Below are positions 50,838 through 60,865 of a DNA stretch of 64,000 nt, one piece after another; within the stretch, counting starts at the first letter, position 1; each line of letters starts with the position of its first letter. Origin of the DNA: Flaviaestuariibacter sp. GTDB lineage: Bacteria; Bacteroidota; Bacteroidia; Chitinophagales; Chitinophagaceae. The stretch is taken from positions 1-64,000 of the forward strand of contig JAOQAI010000015.1 in NCBI GenBank assembly GCA_025963645.1, written 5' to 3'. The translations under genes and the position numbers were made by a program. The notes under the pieces are model-generated. The model ran no database searches. It was given only the letters and a program-made list of their open reading frames with translations, and was not told where the DNA came from.

Positions 50838-52091
50838 GTGGATAGAAAAATTGAAAAGAAAACCTGGACCCGGAAACGAATACTTACCCTCACTGGTATT
50901 GTGGCACTGGCGGTTTTAATCGGAAGCAGCATCATGCTCACCTCCGGCAAGTCTAAATTGAATGTCGATACAGAGCGCATAACGATCAGCGAAGTGAAGA
51001 AAGGTGCTTTCCAGGAGTTCATCCCGGTGAACGGTGTGGTGCTTCCTGTGACCACTATTTACCTGGATGCGATGGAAGGCGGCAGAGTAGAAGAGAAGCT
51101 GGTGGAAGACGGTGCCGTAGTGGCAAAAGGTCAACCAATATTACGCCTTTCCAATACCGACCTTGAATTAAGCCTGGTGAACCAACAGACATCGGTATAC
51201 AACCTGCTGACGCAAATGCAGATCGCCCGCAACGCCGCCCAGCAAAATACCACAACGAAGCTGAATCAGATGACCGATGTGGACAATGCGCTGAAGGAGG
51301 CCCGTCGTATCTACGAACTCAATAAAACCTTGTACGAGCAAAAAGCAATCGGCTTGCAGGAGTTTAAGCAGTCGGAAAATAGCTACAACTATCAATTGGA
51401 GAAGAAAAAGCTAACCGAGCAGATTCTTAATCAAGATAAATCTTCTAATTCGCAACAGATCGCACAGGCGCAGCAGTCTTACAATGGCTCCCAAACTGCT
51501 TTGAATGTAATGCGGAAAAAAGTCGGCGACCTTATTGTAAGAGCGCCAATCAATGGACAGCTAACCTCTCTGGATGCCGAGATCGGACAGAGCAAGAACA
51601 AAGGGGAGCGACTGGGACAGATCGATGTATTGAGCGGATATAAAGTACGGGTGGATATTGATGAACACTATCTCTCCCGTGTGGTGATTGGGCTGATGGC
51701 AGAAACGTCGTTTGCCGGCAAGACCTATAAATTGAAGATCAACAAAGTATATACGCAGGTAACCGCAGGTCGCTTCCAGGTGGACATGCAGTTTGTAGAT
51801 GCAGTGCCGGACGGCATTCGCCGTGGACAAACCATGCAAATACGTCTGGCGTTAAGCGATGAAACGCAGGCCTTGTTATTAGCAAAAGGCGGATTTTATC
51901 AGCAGACCGGGGGCAACTGGGTTTTCAAGGTGAGTAATAATGGAGGGACCGCTTTCCGTACGGATGTGCAGCTGGGACGTCAAAATCCGGATTATTACGA
52001 AGTGCTGAGTGGCTTGCAGCCGGGAGATAAGATCGTCACCTCTAGCTACGAGAACTATGGAACGATGCAGGAATTGGTTCTTAAAAAATAG
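50838..52091 (+). CDS. HlyD/MacA-like efflux adaptor (membrane fusion protein)
   Basis: 417 residues with a GTG start at 50838; the next in-frame ATG is inside the membrane helix, so GTG is required. A basic N-terminus and one helix (about 17-35) precede the periplasmic region. It has biotinyl-lipoyl-like halves (GGRVEEKLVEDGAVVAKGQPIL at about 83 and VRAPINGQLTSLDAEIGQ at about 234) around a long coiled hairpin (about 115-225), followed by beta-barrel domains. It would join inner-membrane transporter parts to an outer-membrane channel; no TolC-type gene is in the window. It starts the efflux locus. Confidence 0.88.
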   Translation: MDRKIEKKTWTRKRILTLTGIVALAVLIGSSIMLTSGKSKLNVDTERITISEVKKGAFQEFIPVNGVVLPVTTIYLDAMEGGRVEEKLVEDGAVVAKGQPILRLSNTDLELSLVNQQTSVYNLLTQMQIARNAAQQNTTTKLNQMTDVDNALKEARRIYELNKTLYEQKAIGLQEFKQSENSYNYQLEKKKLTEQILNQDKSSNSQQIAQAQQSYNGSQTALNVMRKKVGDLIVRAPINGQLTSLDAEIGQSKNKGERLGQIDVLSGYKVRVDIDEHYLSRVVIGLMAETSFAGKTYKLKINKVYTQVTAGRFQVDMQFVDAVPDGIRRGQTMQIRLALSDETQALLLAKGGFYQQTGGNWVFKVSNNGGTAFRTDVQLGRQNPDYYEVLSGLQPGDKIVTSSYENYGTMQELVLKK

Positions 52092-52095
52092 AAGT

Positions 52096-52251
52096 ATGAA
52101 AATTTTATTCATCATTCTTTCCGTCACCTGCCTGCAGGTGCCACCAGTTTGCATGTATAAAAAGACAAAGATGCCCAGAGCAAAAATTGTGAAAGGCGTT
52201 ATCCCGGCACCGCTCTACTTGCATCCACTAACCCAGTTTACCAACATCTAA
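52096..52251 (+). CDS. Small possible exported peptide
   Basis: 51 residues from ATG at 52096, 4 bp after the adaptor stop and 16 bp before the ATPase start. It begins MKILFIILSVTCLQV, like a signal peptide, then turns basic (CMYKKTKMPRAKIVKG) and ends in a short hydrophobic stretch. No family is recognised. It may be a real small protein, a translational coupler, or a remnant of a lost gene. Confidence 0.3.
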   Translation: MKILFIILSVTCLQVPPVCMYKKTKMPRAKIVKGVIPAPLYLHPLTQFTNI

Positions 52252-52267
52252 CTATAAAAGAAAACAA

Positions 52268-52945
52268 ATGATAAAGATCAAAAACCTCGAGAAGATTTAC
52301 CGTACCGAAGACGTAGAAACGGTAGCCCTCAACAAGCTTTCCTTTGACGTAGCTGAAGGTGAATTCGTTTCTATCATGGGGCCTTCCGGTTGCGGCAAAT
52401 CTACCTTGTTGAATATTTTAGGATTGTTGGACGATCCGGATAGCGGCAGCTTTTTGTTCAATGGCATCGAGGTCGCGCATTTCAATGAACGCAAGCGGGC
52501 CGATTTGCGCAAACGCAATATTGGATTCGTATTCCAAAGCTTTAACCTGATTGATGAACTGACCGTTTTTGAAAATGTGGAATTGCCACTGATCTACCTG
52601 GGCGAAAAGGCGGCCGACCGCAAAAAGAAAGTAGAAGAGGTGTTGGATAAAATGCAGATCATGCATCGCCGCAACCATTACCCACAACAGCTTTCCGGGG
52701 GTCAGCAACAGCGGGTAGCCGTAGCCAGGGCCGTGGTCAATAATCCAAAGTTGATCCTTGCGGATGAGCCGACGGGTAACCTGGATTCTTCAAATGGTAA
52801 TGATGTAATGCATTTACTGACTGACCTGAACGAGCAGGGCACCACTATTATCATGGTTACACACTCCGAGCACGATTCACGGTACAGCCACCGCATCATC
52901 CGAATGCTTGACGGACAAGCAGTGCTCGAGAACATAATGGTCTGA
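52268..52945 (+). CDS. MacB/LolD-type ABC ATPase
   Basis: 225 residues. Walker A GPSGCGKST (38-46), signature LSGGQQQRVAVARA, Walker B LILADEPTGNLD and switch MVTHSEHD. No membrane part. The LolD/FtsE/MacB group works with FtsX-fold permeases, four of which follow. It is separated from the first permease by about 200 bp. Confidence 0.92.
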   Translation: MIKIKNLEKIYRTEDVETVALNKLSFDVAEGEFVSIMGPSGCGKSTLLNILGLLDDPDSGSFLFNGIEVAHFNERKRADLRKRNIGFVFQSFNLIDELTVFENVELPLIYLGEKAADRKKKVEEVLDKMQIMHRRNHYPQQLSGGQQQRVAVARAVVNNPKLILADEPTGNLDSSNGNDVMHLLTDLNEQGTTIIMVTHSEHDSRYSHRIIRMLDGQAVLENIMV

Positions 52946-53145
52946 CGGTTTATGGTTATTCGTTTCAGCAGAGAGCTTTCGGCTTTGCATTAGTGAGCAA
53001 TAGCGCTTGGTATAGTCCACTTGTGAAGTAATACCTACGATGTGCAAGGATGGAATCAAAAGCAGAAAGATGCGTTGATAAAGCGAGTATCTGATTCATT
53101 GGCCATTCCCGTCAAACGTCGGGTCATTAAATTATAAGAAGAAAT

Positions 53146-55560
53146 ATGCTGCAAAATTATATCAAAACCGCCGTGCGAAGCTTGCTCCGCCATCGCAAAC
53201 ATGCGCTGCTGAACATTATGGGCCTGGGCATTGCCTTGGCAGCAAGCATCATCGTGTTTTTGGTGATCCAATTTGAAACGAGCCATGATAAGCACCTGGT
53301 CAACTACAAGCATCTATACCAGATCGTTTCCAAGGATAAAGATGCGGCGGGTGAGCACTTTTCGGGAGGGGTTCCATTTCCAACCATAAAATTTTTGCGA
53401 CAGGATTTCCCGCAATACGCTTTCGCTGAACTGATGCAGAACTACGGCACACAGGTTGCTGCCAAGAATACGGCTAATCATGAGGCGGCAAAGAAGTTCA
53501 TTGAAGAGGATGGCGTGTTTTATGGCGAACCGGTACTGTTGAAAATGTTCGAGGTGAAATTCTTAACCGGTCAGGCTTCGGTACTAAGTGATGTAAATAG
53601 TGTAATCATTTCAAAAAGTACTGCGGAAAAATATTTTGGAGATTGGCAAAAAGCGGTAGGGCAGCGTCTTAATTTCAATAATGCGACGTATGATTATGCG
53701 GTAGGGGCGGTGTTTGAAGACGTGCCGGAGAACAGTGACTTCCCCTTTAAGATTGTGGCATCCTATGCCGGGTTCGTGGCGCATGAAGGTGCTGATTGGT
53801 CGATAAACGACTGGGGCTCCAATACAAGCAACCATCAGGTTTACGCTTTGTTGCCAGAGGGAACAAATACGGAGGCGCTTGATAGACAGCTTTCGGTATT
53901 TGAAAAAAAATACAATACAAATAATAAGCAGCCAACGCGTTCGCAATTATTGCATCCGTTAGCCAATATTCATTTTGATGAGCGCTTCGGAAGCAATGGT
54001 GACCATATCACCAGTAAAGCATCTTTGTATACATTAGGCTTTATAGGTTTGTTGGTGCTGTTAATGGCTTGCATCAACTTCATTAACCTTTCGACTGCCC
54101 TTGCCGCTACCCGAAGCAAAGAGGTAGGCGTTCGAAAAGTAATGGGAGGCAGCGCCTCACAAATGCGTACGCAGATACTGATTGAAACCGCAACCGTTGT
54201 CTTTATTGCCACGGTTATTGCTTTGCTGCTTGCATGGTTGGCGCTACCTTATATCAAGAATATCATGGTGGTGCAAACGTCACTCCGGTTGTTCAATGCA
54301 GGCAGCACCCTCTTCATTATAGGCGCAGCACTGATAACGATTCTATTGTCGGGTGTTTATCCGGCGGTCGTCATGAGCCGCTTTAACCCGATTGAAGCTA
54401 TCAAGAGTAAGGCGATAGTAGCAAAAGTCGGCGGGCTTTCTCTACGGCGGGCCTTAGTTGTTTTACAGTTTGCTTTCTCCCAGATTTTCATCATTGCCAC
54501 CATTGTAGCGGTTACGCAAATGAATTTTATTAAGAATACCGACCTTGGTTTTATAAAGGAGTCGGTATTGATGTTGCCGGGCACTTCCGATAGTGCTGCG
54601 GTAGCTAAGCAAGAAGCTTTCAAGAATGACATCCTGGAAATGACAGAAGTAAAAAACGTAAGTTTTTCTTATGATGCACCCAGCAGTGAAAATTCCTGGC
54701 AAAGCAATTTCGCTTTTGATAAAATGGAAGACCGTGATTTTGACATCAACCTAAAGTTTGGTGACGCTGCCTACTTTCCTACGTATGGTATTCAACTGGT
54801 TGCCGGAAAGTTTTATGAAGCCAGCGATACCTCCCGCTCTTATGTAGTAAACGAAACCCTGCTTAAGAAAGTGGGTATTGTTAATCCGGAAGAAGCTATT
54901 GGCAAACTGCTGCGTGTTGGTGGCGGGCGGGCGAAACCGGTGGTTGGTGTGGTTAAAGATTTCAAGCTACAGTCGCTTCGCGAAGAAGTGCCACCGTTGG
55001 TCATTATGCCAAATAAAAAGAGGTATGGGGTAGCAGGAATAAAGTTGGCAAGTACGAACCTGGAGAAAAGCAAAGAAGCCATTAGCGCTATTTGGAATAA
55101 GCACTACCCCGAATATGTTTATAATCCGCAGTTCTTCGATGAAAGCATAGATGCGTTCTACGAGCAGGAAGAAAGATTGAGCTTGATGTACAAAGTCTAT
55201 GCGTTGCTTGCCATTTTTATCAGCTGCCTTGGTTTGTATGGTCTCATTTCGTTTATGGCGGTACAAAAGACAAAAGAAGTGGGCATTCGTAAAGTCCTTG
55301 GCGCCAGTGTGAAAAATATCGTTTACCTCTTCTCGAAAGAATTTACCATTCTTATCGCTATAGCGTTTCTGTTAGCCGCACCGGCTGCCTGGTATATGAT
55401 GCATACCTGGCTACAGGACTTTGTTTACCGCATTGATATTGGGGTTGGCGTATTTCTGGTTGCCCTTGTTATCTCTCTCTTCATTGCCTGGGTAACGGTG
55501 GGCTACAAGGCCGTTAAATCGGCGCTGAGCAATCCTGTAAAAAATTTAAGAACCGAGTAA
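53146..55560 (+). CDS. FtsX/MacB-like ABC permease 1
   Basis: 804 residues. One helix near residues 20-42 (HALLNIMGLGIALAASIIVFL), a MacB periplasmic core (about 45-275), then an FtsX domain with three helices (about 290-405). A second helix near 430, second periplasmic part (about 455-660) and a second FtsX domain (about 680-795) complete it. TRSKEVGVRKVMGGS and KTKEVGIRKVLGAS are the two coupling segments facing the ATPase. It ends NPVKNLRTE, as do its tandem relatives. Substrate unknown; mechanotransmission-type export is inferred from the family. Confidence 0.88.
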   Translation: MLQNYIKTAVRSLLRHRKHALLNIMGLGIALAASIIVFLVIQFETSHDKHLVNYKHLYQIVSKDKDAAGEHFSGGVPFPTIKFLRQDFPQYAFAELMQNYGTQVAAKNTANHEAAKKFIEEDGVFYGEPVLLKMFEVKFLTGQASVLSDVNSVIISKSTAEKYFGDWQKAVGQRLNFNNATYDYAVGAVFEDVPENSDFPFKIVASYAGFVAHEGADWSINDWGSNTSNHQVYALLPEGTNTEALDRQLSVFEKKYNTNNKQPTRSQLLHPLANIHFDERFGSNGDHITSKASLYTLGFIGLLVLLMACINFINLSTALAATRSKEVGVRKVMGGSASQMRTQILIETATVVFIATVIALLLAWLALPYIKNIMVVQTSLRLFNAGSTLFIIGAALITILLSGVYPAVVMSRFNPIEAIKSKAIVAKVGGLSLRRALVVLQFAFSQIFIIATIVAVTQMNFIKNTDLGFIKESVLMLPGTSDSAAVAKQEAFKNDILEMTEVKNVSFSYDAPSSENSWQSNFAFDKMEDRDFDINLKFGDAAYFPTYGIQLVAGKFYEASDTSRSYVVNETLLKKVGIVNPEEAIGKLLRVGGGRAKPVVGVVKDFKLQSLREEVPPLVIMPNKKRYGVAGIKLASTNLEKSKEAISAIWNKHYPEYVYNPQFFDESIDAFYEQEERLSLMYKVYALLAIFISCLGLYGLISFMAVQKTKEVGIRKVLGASVKNIVYLFSKEFTILIAIAFLLAAPAAWYMMHTWLQDFVYRIDIGVGVFLVALVISLFIAWVTVGYKAVKSALSNPVKNLRTE

Positions 55561-55571
55561 AAACGAATGGT

Positions 55572-57995
55572 ATGTTTAAAAATTATTTCAAGGTAGCACT
55601 ACGCAACCTCTATCGTTATAAAGGCTTCAGCGGGATCAATATCTTAGGACTGGCTATAGGTATTACGGGCTGTCTGCTTATTGCCCTTTTTGTGTGGGAT
55701 GAGCTGCAATACGACAAGTTTGTAAAAGACGGCGACCGGATCTACCGTATTTACAATCAGGGAGTAGCCGATGCGGGAAGCAATGTCGCCGCCGTTACGC
55801 CGCCTGCTTTTGCACCTTACATGCAACAACAGTTCCCGGAGGTAGAAGGCACTACCCGGATCTTTATGTGGTCGGGAAAAATGCTATTGGAAAATGGCGA
55901 AAAGCGAGCCTATGAAGAAAAAGGATTCATTGCCGACTCAACATTCTTTAGCATGTTTCCGCTACAATTCTTGAAGGGGGATGCAAAGACGGCATTGGAT
56001 GGACCAACATCTGTAGTACTATCAGAGGAACTGGCAGCCAAATATTTCGGTTCCGAGGATCCCATTGGCAAAACATTGAAGCTGGACAAAACTGATTTTG
56101 CTGTGAGCGGAGTGGTAGCATCGTTGCCCGAGCATTTTCATCTTTCCTTTAATTATATGCTGCCGTTTTCAGCTGCCGGAATTCCGGCAGAGAGAATGCA
56201 GAAATGGGGATGGACACAGTTTTATACTTATGTAAAGTTGAAACAAGGCTCGGACGTTGCAGCACTTCAAAACAAATTGCAAGAAGCCGTAAAAAAGCAA
56301 GCGGCTGACGACCCAGATGAAGGAGAAGCGACCAGCCTGCCGCGTTTTCAAGCTTTAAAAGACATTCACCTGGGCTCGGCTAATTTTGAGTATGATAATG
56401 CAAAACGTGGTAATGAGAGCTATGTGAAAGGATTGACCATCATCGCCATTTTCGTGTTGCTTATTGCTTGCTTCAATTTTATTAACCTTGCTACCGCCAG
56501 GTCTTTCCGACGTGCGAAAGAGATTGGCGTTCGCAAAGTGATTGGTGCGGATCGCAAGCAGTTGATCATCCAGTTTACCGGCGAAACGGTGCTGATATCT
56601 TTTATTGCCATCATTATTGGGGTCTTGGCTACACTTTTGATTCTGCCTTCATTGAACAATTTTACCGGGAAAGCTATCTCATTCAATCCGATTACCGACC
56701 CATTGCTGGGGCTCCTTATAGTCGGCGTTGCCCTGGTCATCGGTATTATCTCAGGGATATACCCGGCTCTCGTTATGTCAGGTTTTCAGCCGATTAAGGT
56801 TTTAAAAGGGCTAAAGCCAACCGGTGGTAGCGGCAGTTCTGCTGCTACGTTGCGCCAAAGTTTAGTGATCGTGCAGTTCGCCTTGTCCGCATTGCTTATT
56901 GTAAGTACTGTGATCGTATACCGTCAGATGAATTACCTGCACCAGAAGGATTTGGGGTTTAGTAAAGACCAGATCGTTTATTTCAATGTTCAAGGCAAGG
57001 TTGCCGAAAGCCCGCAGGTCTTCAAAGAGGAATTGAAGCGGTCTGCCGGAGTTGTGTCTGTCACCGGTGGGTATGGCTTACCGGGCGATCAGTTCGCTAC
57101 GGATGGCATTACTGTACCAGGCAAGAATGGCGATAAAGAGCAACGGGCAATCCACCTGATTGTTGATCACGACTATATCAAAACCATGGGCGCCCAGGTA
57201 ATCGCCGGCAGGGACTTCTCCACCCAGTATGCTACCGATGTAAAAGAGGCGTTTATCATAAATGAAACCGCGGTTCGAGAACTAGGCTTTGGAACACCGG
57301 AAGCGGCGGTGGGGCAACGTCTTCACTGGAAGCAGTGGAACGCGGACTCACTGAACCCTTACAAGCAAGGTAAGATAGTTGGCGTAGTGAAAGATTTTCA
57401 TGTAAAGAGCCTGCACGAAAAAATATCTACTACCGTTATTCATATTTATCCATCAGCACTGGCGAAAATGGCAGTGAAGGTGAAAGCTGCCGACCTGCCT
57501 GCTACTCTCGATTTCATTAAGGCGACCTGGAATAAGTTCAGCCCGGATTACCCACTCGACTACAAGTTTCTCGATGAAAATTTCGCGGCCATGTATGGTT
57601 CCGAAGACAAGCTCAGTGCCTTACTGTGGATCTTCACAGCAATGGCCATTTTTGTCGGCTGTCTAGGCCTGTTTGGACTGGCAGCATTCAGTGCCGAGCA
57701 GCGTGTAAAGGAAATTGGCATCCGGAAAGTATTAGGCGCCAGTGTGCTGAACATCGTGGCCATGCTTTCTAAAACATTCCTGAAGCCGGTTGCCATAGCC
57801 TCGTTAATCTCTTTCCCGATTGCCTGGTGGGCAATGAACAATTGGCTGAAGGATTTTGAATACCGGATCGCCATAAGCTGGTGGGTATTCGCTATTGCCG
57901 GTATTGCCGCGCTGCTGATTGCTTTGATCACCGTAAGCTTTCAATCGATCAAAGCCGCGACTTCTAACCCGGTCAAAAATTTACGAACTGAATAA
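55572..57995 (+). CDS. FtsX/MacB-like ABC permease 2
   Basis: 807 residues, 11 bp after permease 1. Same two-half layout: FKVALRNLYRYKGFSGINIL at the first helix and coupling segments RAKEIGVRKVIGAD and RVKEIGIRKVLGAS. The end is NPVKNLRTE. The first periplasmic part contains PPAFAPYMQQQFPEVEGTTR, the conserved opening of this MacB core in Bacteroidota. It is followed directly by a small secreted protein gene. Confidence 0.88.
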   Translation: MFKNYFKVALRNLYRYKGFSGINILGLAIGITGCLLIALFVWDELQYDKFVKDGDRIYRIYNQGVADAGSNVAAVTPPAFAPYMQQQFPEVEGTTRIFMWSGKMLLENGEKRAYEEKGFIADSTFFSMFPLQFLKGDAKTALDGPTSVVLSEELAAKYFGSEDPIGKTLKLDKTDFAVSGVVASLPEHFHLSFNYMLPFSAAGIPAERMQKWGWTQFYTYVKLKQGSDVAALQNKLQEAVKKQAADDPDEGEATSLPRFQALKDIHLGSANFEYDNAKRGNESYVKGLTIIAIFVLLIACFNFINLATARSFRRAKEIGVRKVIGADRKQLIIQFTGETVLISFIAIIIGVLATLLILPSLNNFTGKAISFNPITDPLLGLLIVGVALVIGIISGIYPALVMSGFQPIKVLKGLKPTGGSGSSAATLRQSLVIVQFALSALLIVSTVIVYRQMNYLHQKDLGFSKDQIVYFNVQGKVAESPQVFKEELKRSAGVVSVTGGYGLPGDQFATDGITVPGKNGDKEQRAIHLIVDHDYIKTMGAQVIAGRDFSTQYATDVKEAFIINETAVRELGFGTPEAAVGQRLHWKQWNADSLNPYKQGKIVGVVKDFHVKSLHEKISTTVIHIYPSALAKMAVKVKAADLPATLDFIKATWNKFSPDYPLDYKFLDENFAAMYGSEDKLSALLWIFTAMAIFVGCLGLFGLAAFSAEQRVKEIGIRKVLGASVLNIVAMLSKTFLKPVAIASLISFPIAWWAMNNWLKDFEYRIAISWWVFAIAGIAALLIALITVSFQSIKAATSNPVKNLRTE

Positions 57996-58005
57996 AACTA
58001 CCATT

Positions 58006-58437
58006 ATGAGATTCACAATTATCGCGATCCTTCTATTCTTTGCTAATACATCATCGGCGCAAAATGTGGAAATGACAAAAAGCGTGCACGACGATGGCAA
58101 AACACTTCGCTTGACCTATAAAGCAACCGTTGACGACAAGCGGATTAACTATGAGAACACGTTTGATGTAGACGGGTGGACAAAGACACAGAAGGACCTG
58201 CGTATTAAAAATATCATCGACTCATTACACAATGCCCCCGGGGAAACAAGGAAAAAGGTAGCCGATTATTCAAAAGTGAAAATTGACGACAACGGCACTC
58301 GTTTAACCCTTACCGTTGACTACAAATCCGCTGGGCAAACGATAAACTTCACCAACACGTATGACGTGAAAGGTAAAAACCAACCGGAGAAAGATGCTAT
58401 GGTGGCGAAAATATTAGCTGGATTAGGCGTAAAATAA
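58006..58437 (+). CDS. Small secreted protein with internal duplication
   Basis: 143 residues. Signal peptide MRFTIIAILLFFANTSSAQ. The mature protein repeats one motif twice. Residues about 34-70 (LRLTYKATVDDKRINYENTF then DVDGWTKTQKD) match 103-139 (LTLTVDYKSAGQTINFTNTY then DVKGKNQPEKD). Each half ends with a short helix containing I-(I/L)-x-x-L. It lies 10 bp after permease 2 and 6 bp before permease 3, so it belongs to the efflux operon. It might be a periplasmic cargo-binding or regulator protein; family unknown. Confidence 0.65.
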   Translation: MRFTIIAILLFFANTSSAQNVEMTKSVHDDGKTLRLTYKATVDDKRINYENTFDVDGWTKTQKDLRIKNIIDSLHNAPGETRKKVADYSKVKIDDNGTRLTLTVDYKSAGQTINFTNTYDVKGKNQPEKDAMVAKILAGLGVK

Positions 58438-58443
58438 ACCAAT

Positions 58444-60855
58444 ATGATCAGGAGCTATTTTAAGGTTGCGTTTCGTTATCTGGCTAAGCATAAGGGCTAT
58501 ACAATTATTAATGTTTTGGGCTTGGCTGTCGGCATCGCCTGTTGCATTTTGGTGATGCTATTTGTGCGGAGTGAGTGGAGCTTTGATCGCTTCCATTCCA
58601 AGGCAGACCGTATTCATCGTGCATGGCTGCAGGAATTTTACCAGGGCGAAATATTCAATAGCGCGGCTACTCCCATTCCATTAGGGCCCACGTTGCAGGG
58701 AGCGCTGCCCGATGCGGAAGCGATCTGCCGGGCTGCACCGTTACGTCCTATGGTGACCTATAACAACAATACATTCAGCGAGTCAGTGGCAATGGTGGAC
58801 AGCAATTTTTTTAATGTATTTGATTTCGGGTTAAAGACAGGAGAGAGGCAAGCGCTACTTCGCACCACCAATTCAATTGTAGTCACCGAAAGTATAGCTA
58901 AAAAATATTTTGGCGCTAATAACCCGGTCGGAAAAGACCTGCAACTGCAACTGGGGGATGACAAAGTTTTGTTTACGGTTACCGGCATCTTAAACGACCT
59001 GCCGCTGGAGTCGAGTTTGCAATTTGGTATGGTGATCCCGTTTTCCAATGCACCGTATGTTTATAGCGAAGATGCGCGGACGAAGGCCTGGTCGAATGTA
59101 GTGGTGCAAACCTATGTTCTTTTGAAACCGGGAGCCGACACGGCAAGCGTGAATGTTAAGATCGCAACCATCATGAATCCTTTGGTGGCAAAAAATTATA
59201 AGCCGGGGCAGTACAACGTGCGGCTGCAACCACTGACTGATCTTCATTTTAATAGTACGCTGCCTGATGATATGGAGAGGGACAGCAACCCAAAGTATTC
59301 TTACATCCTCGCTACCATCGGTTTGCTTGTATTATTGATTGCCTGCATCAACTTTGTTACCTTATCCATCGGTCGCTCCACAACAAGGGCGCTTGAAGTA
59401 GGTGTTCGAAAGGTACTGGGTGCCGGCCGCAAACAATTGATCCGTCAATTTTGGGGCGAATCCTTATTACTAACGGTGTTTTCCTTATTTGTTGGCGTTT
59501 TATTAGCGCTGCTTTTATTGAAGCCTTTCAATGAGCTGGCCGCCCGGGAGCTTCGCTTACCTATAGATGTTTTCACCGTCGCTTTTTGCTTCCTAATCGT
59601 CTGCGTGATAGGACTCATGGCGGGGATTTACCCTGCCATTGTTCTATCGGGATTCAAACCCATACAAGTGCTGAAGGGTAGGTTAGTTGCCGGCAACATG
59701 GGGCTTTTCAGGAAGGCATTGGTGGTCGGACAATTTGTAGCATCCATTATCATGATTATTGCAACCATTAGCGTTAATAAGCAGCTGAATTATTTGCAAA
59801 CTAAAAACCTCGGCTACAATAGGGAGCACCTGGTTATTGTCCCCACCAATCTGCCGCGGCGCGAAGGCAACGCGTTAGCCGAACGTTTTAAAAATGCGTT
59901 ATCCGGTAATCTCCAGGTAATCAGTAGCACCGCTTCTTTATATAGCATGGCCAACTATGGATGGATGCAGCTGGGCTATACGGACGAGAAAAATGTTTTT
60001 CGTCAGTTTCGCTTCAACGCGGTTGATGTGGATTTCGTAAACACAATGGGTTTACAGATCGTTCAGGGGCGGACGTTTGCGAAGGGTAATGTGGCCGACT
60101 CCAACAACATATTAGTAAATGAATCATTGGTAAAAGAGTATGGCTGGAAAGATCCGATCGGCAAAAAGCTACCGGGTAAATATGAGCAGCTAGTGATCGG
60201 AGTGGTCAAAGATTTTCACCTGGAATCTCTCCACACGCCAATTAGTCCTGCTGTTATAGCGCTGAAGCCGGATAGTGTTTTTAGCCAGTCAAGCGATATG
60301 TCCTATAACTCGTCGCCGCGACCAAGAATCTCGGTACGGTTTAGGGAAGGCTCGGTGCAGGAACATATCGCGATCCTTAAAGCAGCCTGGACGTCGGTTG
60401 CCGGCGACCAGGATTTCGAATATGAATTTTTGGATGAATCGCTGGCGCAGGCTTACGAGCAAGAGCAACGCCTGGGAAATATTGTAAAGCATGCTTCGGT
60501 GCTATCCATCTTCATTGCCTGCATGGGATTGTTTGGTTTGGCTACACTTGTAGTGGTGCGTCGTACGAAGGAAATCGGCATTCGGAAAGTATTGGGTGCC
60601 GATGCGGGCGGCATTATAGCATTGCTCTCTAAGGACTTTATCGTTTTGGTTTTGGTAGCCGCACTGATCGCTTTTCCAATCGCCTGGTGGGCGCTAAATG
60701 ACTGGCTCCAGGACTTCGCTTTCCGTATACAAATTCCGCTATGGGTGTTTTTTGCTGCCGCTATGCTTACGATGATCGTAGCACTGGCGACTGTTAGTAT
60801 GCAAGCACTTAAAGCGGCGTGGGCCAACCCGGCGAAAAGCTTGAGAACCGAATAA
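58444..60855 (+). CDS. FtsX/MacB-like ABC permease 3
   Basis: 803 residues. Same fold as permeases 1 and 2: FKVAFRYLAKHKGYTIINVL at the first helix, coupling segments RALEVGVRKVLGAG and RTKEIGIRKVLGAD, end NPAKSLRTE. The two MacB-type periplasmic parts differ markedly in sequence from the neighbours, suggesting different cargo or partner contacts. It begins 6 bp after the small secreted gene. Confidence 0.88.
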   Translation: MIRSYFKVAFRYLAKHKGYTIINVLGLAVGIACCILVMLFVRSEWSFDRFHSKADRIHRAWLQEFYQGEIFNSAATPIPLGPTLQGALPDAEAICRAAPLRPMVTYNNNTFSESVAMVDSNFFNVFDFGLKTGERQALLRTTNSIVVTESIAKKYFGANNPVGKDLQLQLGDDKVLFTVTGILNDLPLESSLQFGMVIPFSNAPYVYSEDARTKAWSNVVVQTYVLLKPGADTASVNVKIATIMNPLVAKNYKPGQYNVRLQPLTDLHFNSTLPDDMERDSNPKYSYILATIGLLVLLIACINFVTLSIGRSTTRALEVGVRKVLGAGRKQLIRQFWGESLLLTVFSLFVGVLLALLLLKPFNELAARELRLPIDVFTVAFCFLIVCVIGLMAGIYPAIVLSGFKPIQVLKGRLVAGNMGLFRKALVVGQFVASIIMIIATISVNKQLNYLQTKNLGYNREHLVIVPTNLPRREGNALAERFKNALSGNLQVISSTASLYSMANYGWMQLGYTDEKNVFRQFRFNAVDVDFVNTMGLQIVQGRTFAKGNVADSNNILVNESLVKEYGWKDPIGKKLPGKYEQLVIGVVKDFHLESLHTPISPAVIALKPDSVFSQSSDMSYNSSPRPRISVRFREGSVQEHIAILKAAWTSVAGDQDFEYEFLDESLAQAYEQEQRLGNIVKHASVLSIFIACMGLFGLATLVVVRRTKEIGIRKVLGADAGGIIALLSKDFIVLVLVAALIAFPIAWWALNDWLQDFAFRIQIPLWVFFAAAMLTMIVALATVSMQALKAAWANPAKSLRTE

Positions 60856-60865
60856 TCGCAATACT

